Shown: in pieces, positions 15,795 through 20,345 of the stretch
Numbering within the stretch: the stretch's first letter is position 1
Layout of the letters: each line of letters begins with the position of its first letter
From: JAVBNH01 sp031551635
GTDB taxonomy: Bacteria > Bacillota > Clostridia > Oscillospirales > Acutalibacteraceae
Direction: 5' to 3'
DNA length: 20,345 nucleotides
Assembly (NCBI GenBank): GCA_031551635.1
Contig: JAVBNH010000045.1
Location: 1-20,345, forward strand
The notes under the pieces: model-generated
The model's database searches: none
What the model saw: only the letters and a program-made list of their open reading frames with translations
Told to the model about the DNA's origin: nothing
Program-made: the position numbers and the translations under genes

Positions 15795-16796
15795 TTAAAT
15801 ATTCTCAACTTTAACCGGCAAACCTGTTTTCAGCGACTCAATAGCCGCGTGGATAACACGCGAGGCCTCGAGTCCCTCTTTGCCGCTGCCGTCAATATCC
15901 TCGGGCTTTACACCCGCTTCAATTTCATTTACAAAGCTGCTTATTCTATCGACAAAGGTGTCAAAAAAGCCTTCAAAACCTTCAAAAACCGGGTTCGTGT
16001 AGACCTCCTTCATCAGGTTTCCCGCAGGGTATAGCGTCGCCTCGCGCCACATATCGTCAACAATCAACCGCCCCTTGACACCCGCGACTTCGCAGCGTTC
16101 CATGGGGTGACCGCGCACAATATCATAGGAGCTGGTCAGGTGACCTACCGCGCCGCTTTTGAATTTCATATTTATTGAGGAGGTTGACCAGATATCACGC
16201 CCAGGGGCTTTCATTGCGAAGCAGTGAACCTCGTCGATGTCGCCGCCGAAATAACGCATAATGTCCACGGAATGCGGATTGAGTGCTTTCAAATGGTAAT
16301 AAACCGAATCGAGCGGCATAAATTTTCCTATCCACAGCGCCATGTTGATAAAGAGCACATCGCCGATTTTGCCGTCATTCTGCCATTTTTTCGCTTCACG
16401 GCAGGCGGGAGTAAAGCGGTGGTTGAGGTCTATGGCGAAGCATCTCCCAAGCTCCCGTGCCTTCTCAACCATGGCTCTGCCAAAAGCGATGTCATTGCTG
16501 ATAGGCTTCTCGCACAGCACATGCGCGCCTGCCTCGAGAGCCTGAACGGTTGGCAGGTAATGGTCGCTTGAATACTCAAAACCGCCGGTCGCGACACTGA
16601 CTATATCCGGCTTAAGTTCTCTGAGCATTGTCGGCGCATCGAGATAAAAAGGTACATCGTAAGCTTTGCCAGCTTCCTCAGCCCTGTCCCGCTGCAAGTC
16701 GCAAACACCGGCAAGCTCGGCATTCGGCAGACGTTTATAAATGGTCGCGTGCCTGTTGCCTATAGGCCCCAGACCGATAACACAAACCTTTTGCAT
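15795..16796 (-). CDS. Gfo/Idh/MocA family oxidoreductase 2
   Basis: The protein has 333 residues. The Rossmann motif is VIGLGPIGNRH (6-16) and the EKP motif is at 96-98 in VLCEKPISNDI. The active-site segment HLKALNPHSVDIMRYFGG has His168, His175 and Asp178, the more standard set. Together with the next gene it shows a tandem duplication that has diverged: both share a TGGFE segment, the EKPISNDI motif and the MRYFGG helix. AAGGGG lies 7 nt before ATG. It is the first of the three closely spaced genes (oxidoreductase 2, oxidoreductase 1, hydrolase). It probably acts on a related sugar or a successive step; substrate not readable. Confidence 0.9.
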   Translation of the reverse strand: MQKVCVIGLGPIGNRHATIYKRLPNAELAGVCDLQRDRAEEAGKAYDVPFYLDAPTMLRELKPDIVSVATGGFEYSSDHYLPTVQALEAGAHVLCEKPISNDIAFGRAMVEKARELGRCFAIDLNHRFTPACREAKKWQNDGKIGDVLFINMALWIGKFMPLDSVYYHLKALNPHSVDIMRYFGGDIDEVHCFAMKAPGRDIWSTSSINMKFKSGAVGHLTSSYDIVRGHPMERCEVAGVKGRLIVDDMWREATLYPAGNLMKEVYTNPVFEGFEGFFDTFVDRISSFVNEIEAGVKPEDIDGSGKEGLEASRVIHAAIESLKTGLPVKVENI

Positions 16797-17018
16797 TAAA
16801 AAACCCCTTAACTAAACAATAATTTTTCAGTGTAAAGTATAAAGTTTATAAATAGCAGTCGAACAGGTAGAATTTTGTAGATTTTTATCTTTTCACCCGG
16901 CTTGATTTAAATAACAGTAAACTATATCTGTTTTTTACAAGCTTGATGATGCTTTTAAAAATCGTTCGCGAGCAGTGTATAAAAAAACTACTGTGTTTTA
17001 TCCCTCGACCTTTTCTTC

Positions 17019-17046
17019 TGTCTATAATCTAATGTCTAATATCTAA
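17019..17046 (-). repeat. Heptamer array TTAGAYN (4 units)
   Basis: Read on the minus strand the units are TTAGATA, TTAGACA, TTAGATT and ATAGACA. It follows the stop hairpin of the sulfatase-like gene in the sense orientation and resembles the array at 2248-2310. Confidence 0.75.
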
Positions 17047-17084
17047 ACGATAATTTTTCAGTGAACAATGAAAAATTATCGTTT
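17045..17084. repeat. 16-bp perfect hairpin over a stop codon
   Basis: AAACGATAATTTTTCA (17045-17060) pairs perfectly with TGAAAAATTATCGTTT (17069-17084) around GTGAACAA. The minus-strand arm contains the last codons and TAA of the sulfatase-like gene. No T run follows, so it is not a standard terminator; it may protect mRNA or separate this gene from those downstream. Confidence 0.85.
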
Positions 17085-18464
17085 CTCTCCTAGCGCTTGC
17101 AGTCTTTTCGCGGTCTCAGGGTCGCCTATATGCATGGTGTCATAAGCCTGCTGTGAGGATTTAAAGGGTCCGCAGCCCTGACCATGCCAGTTGATATTTG
17201 TGAATACCGGGTTCGTGATTCCCGTTTCATTCTGCCTTTTTTCGATATGTTTTTTCATTCTTTCCAAGAGATATTCAACGACTTCCTTATTCTCCTCCGC
17301 GACATTATTATTCTCCTCCGGGTCGCTGATGAGATTATAAAGCTCGATAGTCGGCTTGAAGTGGAAATCCGGCTCGAGGGCGCAAATCAGCTTCCATTCT
17401 GGTGTTCTCATGCCGTGCTTACGCATCCATGTCGCCTCGGTAATATAAAACTCGCTTTCCTGCTCAATTCCCTCGCCCCTGACAAGCTCCATGAGATTGC
17501 GTCCGTCAAAAGCAATATCTGTTTTAATATCCATGATGTCAAGCAGAGTCGGCATTATATCCTTCATAAAAACATTGTCGGAAAAATTCATCGCCTTCGG
17601 GATTTTATTATTATAAACAATCGCAAGCGGAACCGAAAGAGTGCAGTCATAAATACCGTGATGGTCAAAATAGCACTCGTGGTCATAAAGAGTCTCGCCA
17701 TGGTCACTTGTGAAAATAACAACGGTGTCCTCAGCTATTCCAAGGGTATCAAGCTTTGTGAGAATACTCTGAATACAGTTATCCATATACGCTATCTCAG
17801 CGTCATACTGGGCGATTATGTAATCCTTGTCTGTGCACCCGGGCGGAAACCATGTGCGGAAATAGTCACAGAAGGGCTTAAAGGTATAAACCGGCTCGAG
17901 CGATTTGTTGTTTTTATCAAACTCATCGCCCTGATAAAACATTTTGTGAAACGGCTCGGGCGGCAGATACGGTGAATGAGGATCCATATGCCTGAGGAAG
18001 AGGAAAAAGGGCTTATCCTCAGCGGCGAGCCGCTCAAGCTCGGGAATTGTGACATCATTAAGATTTTCCGCCTTTTTACTTCTGCCTTCCTCCCATGAAC
18101 CCCAGCCGACAAAATCAATATATTTGTCGAAGCCGGTTGAGGCGACATTGCCGGTGAAGCCGACGCAGCTGGTGTTGTAGCCGTTATCTCTGAGCACCTC
18201 CGGCAGGGTACGCACGCCCTGTGGGAAGCCGCCCTCATGCCTGAGCGCGACAACATTAGTCGAGAAGCAATCAAGCCCTGTGAGCATTGAGGAATAGCCG
18301 GGCGTAGTCGGTACGGAGGGGCTGAAGCAGCGGCTGAAAACCGCGCCGTCCTGCACAAATTTGTCGATATTCGGTGTTGTAAGCCTGTTGTAGCCGTAGA
18401 GGCTCATATGATCTGCCCTGAGGCTGTCAATCCCGAAAAACAAAAGGTTTGGCTTTTTTTTCAT
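17076..18464 (-). CDS. Sulfatase-superfamily hydrolase lacking the Cys motif
   Basis: The 462-residue protein has the alkaline phosphatase/sulfatase fold with N-terminal metal ligands in GIDSLRADHMSLYGY (11-25), HMDPHSPYLPPEPF (159-172) and DHGE with Asp254-His255. Where sulfatases have C/S-x-P-S-R-x-S-x-x-T-G it reads TTPGYSSMLTG (53-63): Thr53 replaces the formylglycine Cys and Tyr57 replaces the Arg. A Thr nucleophile is known in phosphodiesterase branches of this superfamily, so it may cleave a phosphate or phosphonate ester rather than a sulfate ester. It has no signal peptide. AAAGGATG precedes the ATG by about 10 nt. It lies between the isomerase gene and the oxidoreductases on the same strand. 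Automatic annotation would call it a sulfatase; that name should not be taken literally. Confidence 0.85.
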   Translation of the reverse strand: MKKKPNLLFFGIDSLRADHMSLYGYNRLTTPNIDKFVQDGAVFSRCFSPSVPTTPGYSSMLTGLDCFSTNVVALRHEGGFPQGVRTLPEVLRDNGYNTSCVGFTGNVASTGFDKYIDFVGWGSWEEGRSKKAENLNDVTIPELERLAAEDKPFFLFLRHMDPHSPYLPPEPFHKMFYQGDEFDKNNKSLEPVYTFKPFCDYFRTWFPPGCTDKDYIIAQYDAEIAYMDNCIQSILTKLDTLGIAEDTVVIFTSDHGETLYDHECYFDHHGIYDCTLSVPLAIVYNNKIPKAMNFSDNVFMKDIMPTLLDIMDIKTDIAFDGRNLMELVRGEGIEQESEFYITEATWMRKHGMRTPEWKLICALEPDFHFKPTIELYNLISDPEENNNVAEENKEVVEYLLERMKKHIEKRQNETGITNPVFTNINWHGQGCGPFKSSQQAYDTMHIGDPETAKRLQALGEKR

Positions 18465-18544
18465 AAAACACTTTCATCCTTTTTAACTAAGATTTTAAGT
18501 AAACAATGATTTAATTTAACAATATGACAGAAATAAAATGGATT

Positions 18545-18561
18545 ATAAGGCGAAGCCTTAT
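18545..18561. repeat. Short hairpin ATAAGGC-GAA-GCCTTAT
   Basis: A perfect 7-bp stem with a 3-nt loop lies next to the heptamer array behind the isomerase gene. It has the same design as the intergenic hairpins at 8864-8882 and 8921-8946. Confidence 0.75.
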
Positions 18562-18603
18562 CCTACAGCCCTGACACCTATGCCCTGATTCCTGTCTCCT
18601 GAG
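18562..18603 (-). repeat. Heptamer array NCAGGNN (6 units)
   Basis: Read on the minus strand: TCAGGAG, ACAGGAA, TCAGGGC, ATAGGTG, TCAGGGC and TGTAGGA, a period of 7 over 42 bp. It comes after the stop hairpin of the isomerase gene in the sense orientation. Confidence 0.8.
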
Positions 18604-18625
18604 AACGATGATTTAATCATCGTTC
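18603..18625. repeat. 11-bp perfect hairpin after the isomerase stop
   Basis: GAACGATGATT pairs with AATCATCGTTC around a single central T. It begins 3 nt downstream of the TGA stop at 18629-18631 on the minus strand. There is no T tract. Confidence 0.8.
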
Positions 18626-18628
18626 GAT

Positions 18629-19426
18629 TCACCTGGCACCGAGTTTCTTTAAGCACGCATTCATATATCCGTAGCTTTCAGCGGCAACAATCGCCGCGCT
18701 GACAGAGTCGAGCTCGGGCCCAATGACCTCAAGGCAAACGGGACCGTCATAGCCACCATTTACCATAGCCTCAAAATATCCAAAAAGATTGATGTCCCCC
18801 CTGCCGTTCGCTTGCAGCTCGGGGCTTCCGGGAGAAGGTCCGGGACCTTTGCAGTCGCGGATATGTATATGCTTCACCCGCGATATTACCGGCGGCAGAG
18901 CCTTTTCTGGCAGTTCACCTGCGCGGTAAATGTGGCTGGGATCCATATCAACTCCGAAATATTCGTTGTCGATTGCTTTTATCATCTCAAGCGTTGTGGG
19001 GGTATTATAAACCGAACAGCCGACATGCGCCTTGCAGCAAAGCGTCACGCCATATTCCTCTGCCATCGCGGCAAGACTCTGCAGATTTTCAATACTCTCC
19101 CTAAGGCTTTGCGCGTCGTCCGCCTTACCTCCGGGACCGATATTAATAACGGGGATTCCCAGCTCCTTCGCGGCTATAAAAGCCAGCTTCAGTCTTTCAG
19201 GGTCATTGGACGCAACCTCGCAGGAGAGCAGCGGCAGCTCAAACTCCCGCACAGCATCAAGGATTTCGTCTTTGCAGGACGCGAGATTTTCGAGGTTCAG
19301 ATGCTCGCACATCCCCCCGATTGCGGAGATTTCAACTCCGTCAAAGCCGCACAGCTTAATGATTCGCGCGGCTTCTCTGAAGGGAAATGCTTTGAACAAA
19401 ACAGAATTAACTCCTAGTTGTATCAC
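18629..19426 (-). CDS. Sugar isomerase/epimerase-type TIM barrel, GTG start
   Basis: This is a xylose-isomerase-like TIM barrel of 265 residues (sugar phosphate isomerase/epimerase, IolE/IolH-like). Landmarks are LGVNSVLFKAFPF at the start, GFDGVEIS with Glu32, NIGPGG (95-100), CKAHVG with His134, MDPSHIYRAGE with Asp162 and His165, HIHIRDCKG (His186, His188) and CLEVIG (Glu233). Together these give a plausible metal site. An upstream frame from TTG at 19468 would add 14 residues (MREKYIFYILGGIV), but GGGAGG lies 7 nt before a GTG at 19426, and translation from there starts exactly where the barrel begins, so GTG is chosen. It is the first gene of the minus-strand catabolic run and may isomerise, epimerise or dehydrate a keto-sugar made by the oxidoreductases. 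Confidence 0.85.
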   Translation of the reverse strand: MIQLGVNSVLFKAFPFREAARIIKLCGFDGVEISAIGGMCEHLNLENLASCKDEILDAVREFELPLLSCEVASNDPERLKLAFIAAKELGIPVINIGPGGKADDAQSLRESIENLQSLAAMAEEYGVTLCCKAHVGCSVYNTPTTLEMIKAIDNEYFGVDMDPSHIYRAGELPEKALPPVISRVKHIHIRDCKGPGPSPGSPELQANGRGDINLFGYFEAMVNGGYDGPVCLEVIGPELDSVSAAIVAAESYGYMNACLKKLGAR

Positions 19427-19555
19427 AACAATACCTCCCAATATGTAAAAAATGTATTTTTCTCTCAATTTGTTTATCTTACAACATTACAATGTATAAA
19501 TCAATATGTTTTATATATTTTGTACAAGGTTTTTTAATTAAATAAAAATGACAAT
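19427..19555 (-). promoter_or_regulatory. AT-rich leader with a weak candidate promoter
   Basis: This stretch precedes the isomerase gene and would have to hold the promoter of the catabolic run, since a terminator ends transcription on its far side. On the minus strand TTGATT and TAAGAT are 17 bp apart near 19480-19510, each matching the consensus at four of six positions. No convincing operator is seen. Confidence 0.35.
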
Positions 19556-19595
19556 AAAAAAATAACCGCTCAAAGCTTGAAAACCTGAGCGGTTA
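19554..19595 (-). terminator. Rho-independent terminator of the right-edge module
   Basis: TAACCGCTCA (19563-19572) pairs with TGAGCGGTTA (19586-19595), 10 bp. On the minus strand a run of seven U follows (19556-19562). About 35 of 42 positions match the toxin-antitoxin terminator beginning at 11903. Confidence 0.9.
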
Positions 19596-19612
19596 ATAAT
19601 AAATGGTGATTT

Positions 19613-19897
19613 TTATTTTTTCATTTCGTCAATTTGTCTCCATGCCGCTTTCAAAGACTGTTCTATAATGGTTACGCGATGATTCATTTCTTTTATTTCG
19701 CTCTTGACACTGTTCAGCTCAGACTTGATTTCGGTGATTCCCGCGCTGATGTTTTCGAGCTTGATTAAAACAGTAGTCATTTCCGAAGCGTCCTTCTGGG
19801 TGTCTGTCCTTTGGTTGCGGCGGTATGTGGCAAGTCCGAAAAACACGCTGAATGCAAGAGCCATACCTGATATTATCAATGAAAGCTCCAGAGTCAT
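19613..19897 (-). CDS. Small membrane/coiled-coil protein, possibly phage-derived
   Basis: The 94-residue protein has one membrane segment (about 5-25, SLIISGMALAFSVFFGLATY), a basic stop-transfer patch (YRRNQR), then a long coiled coil rich in Glu/Lys/Ile heptads (about 42-90). This shape is seen in holin-accessory and haemolysin XhlA-like phage proteins, though XhlA itself has its membrane segment at the C-terminus. The ATG overlaps the TGA of the upstream gene (ATGA), so translation is coupled. A terminator follows. The function is not recognised; membrane anchoring and oligomerisation are all that can be read. Confidence 0.65.
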   Translation of the reverse strand: MTLELSLIISGMALAFSVFFGLATYRRNQRTDTQKDASEMTTVLIKLENISAGITEIKSELNSVKSEIKEMNHRVTIIEQSLKAAWRQIDEMKK

Positions 19898-20187
19898 AGT
19901 AATTCCCTCTCATCAAAATTAAAAGTATTCGCGCCTGCCGCCTCAAGCTTTTGCAGCATTGCTGTTTTTACTGCCGCGCTGAGCGGCTTGCCCTCGCCGA
20001 CACTGAGAAGCGCCGCCTGTGTTTCGCTGAGGTCTGTTTTTAGCTCGCTAATTTCGCTTTTGATATTTTGGTTACTGTGCGGATTTTCCGCTCTTACACG
20101 CTGTATTTTCGCGGCGTTTTCCTTTAACCTCGCCGCCGTTTGTTCAGTGATTTTCCCCTCAAGCAATAATTCATCAACGCTTTGCAT
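19894..20187 (-). CDS. Small hypothetical protein, coupled to the membrane protein
   Basis: The protein has 97 residues from the ATG at 20187 (MQSVDELLLEG), or 100 from a GTG at 20196. GGAAAGG lies 1 nt before the GTG but about 10 nt before the ATG, so the ATG is preferred. The sequence is mostly helical, with a Lys/Glu/Ser-rich middle that looks like a coiled coil, and no membrane segment. Its stop overlaps the start of the next gene by 4 nt. No family was recognised. Its company, a truncated gene upstream and a membrane/coiled-coil protein downstream, resembles the end of a phage tail or lysis block, but this is weak evidence. Confidence 0.6.
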   Translation of the reverse strand: MQSVDELLLEGKITEQTAARLKENAAKIQRVRAENPHSNQNIKSEISELKTDLSETQAALLSVGEGKPLSAAVKTAMLQKLEAAGANTFNFDERELL

Positions 20188-20234
20188 ATTGCCCACGCCT
20201 TTCCTGTTTCATTAATTACCGCAATATGATTCAT

Positions 20235-20345
20235 TTAAAAATTAATCACAACATCTTGAACCGCATAACTTTTTCTTATCACCAATGCTATATCATAGCC
20301 CGTGAACTGATTTACAAATTCTTCAGAAGCGTTCGCATATTCAAA
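20235..20345 (-). CDS. Partial gene, C-terminal 36 residues
   Basis: An open frame enters from the right edge of the window and ends at TAA (20235-20237). The visible end includes FEYANASEEFVNQFTGYD and finishes AVQDVVINF. It is in the same orientation as the two small genes downstream, with a gap of about 48 nt, so it is probably in the same transcript. Nothing in 36 residues identifies the product. The 5' part lies outside the window. Confidence 0.55.
   Translation of the reverse strand, partial: FEYANASEEFVNQFTGYDIALVIRKSYAVQDVVINF

Noticed and set aside
17184..17975. Plus-strand open frame of about 260 codons
   Set aside because: It is the complement of the sulfatase-like gene, with no family motifs and a biased composition typical of shadow frames.
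19452..19499. Possible 15-codon peptide before the terminator copy (ATG at 19452)
   Set aside because: It has no ribosome site, is not a membrane helix and ends well before the terminator, so it does not support a second intact toxin gene.

Overview
The window looks like chromosome of an anaerobic, low-to-mid GC Firmicute, probably a gut-type Clostridia (Oscillospiraceae-like). The signs are GGAGG-type ribosome binding sites, TTG and GTG starts, a NiCo (czcD) riboswitch, FIST/hybrid-kinase signalling, unaccompanied PstS-like and WG-repeat lipoproteins, and a clostridial-style type I toxin-antitoxin layout. No rRNA, tRNA, CRISPR array or insertion sequence was seen. The taxon is inferred from gene content only.

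Layout. Positions 1-3280 (+) hold two secreted lipoproteins, a large WG-like repeat protein and a PstS-like solute-binding protein, with a 9-unit heptamer repeat between them. Positions 3330-7846 (+) form a compact operon with its own extended -10 promoter: a FIST sensor protein, a soluble PAS/HisKA/REC hybrid kinase and a cytoplasmic sulfatase with a TTG start. Then, on the minus strand, come a TSUP (TauE/SafE) permease, a hairpin-rich 300 bp gap, a neutral-ceramidase-like protein and a CDF metal exporter. The exporter leader carries a clear NiCo riboswitch with an overlapping terminator.

Positions 11750-12090 hold the most striking element. A 20-residue hydrophobic peptide has a near-perfect promoter and Shine-Dalgarno sequence, and is faced by an antisense transcript with a perfect consensus promoter. 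Both would stop at one bidirectional terminator, which is the architecture of a type I toxin-antitoxin pair.

Positions 12218-19426 (minus, transcribed right to left) carry a carbohydrate catabolic cluster: a sugar isomerase/epimerase-type TIM barrel, a sulfatase-superfamily hydrolase with Thr in place of the catalytic Cys, two paralogous Gfo/Idh/MocA oxidoreductases and an 803-residue glucuronidase-like glycoside hydrolase. With the ceramidase-like protein, the first sulfatase and the TSUP permease they could serve uptake-independent, intracellular breakdown of a modified, perhaps sulfated, glycoside through keto-sugar intermediates. The substrate is unknown and no sugar transporter is visible. 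The right edge (19613-20345, minus) is a small module of two coupled small genes plus the C-terminus of a third, possibly phage-derived, ending in a terminator homologous to the one at the toxin-antitoxin locus.

Intergenic DNA is rich in repeats: a three-copy, two-hairpin dispersed repeat of about 80 bp with a compensatory base change, 7-bp-period arrays placed directly after stop codons in the sense orientation, and many short perfect hairpins.
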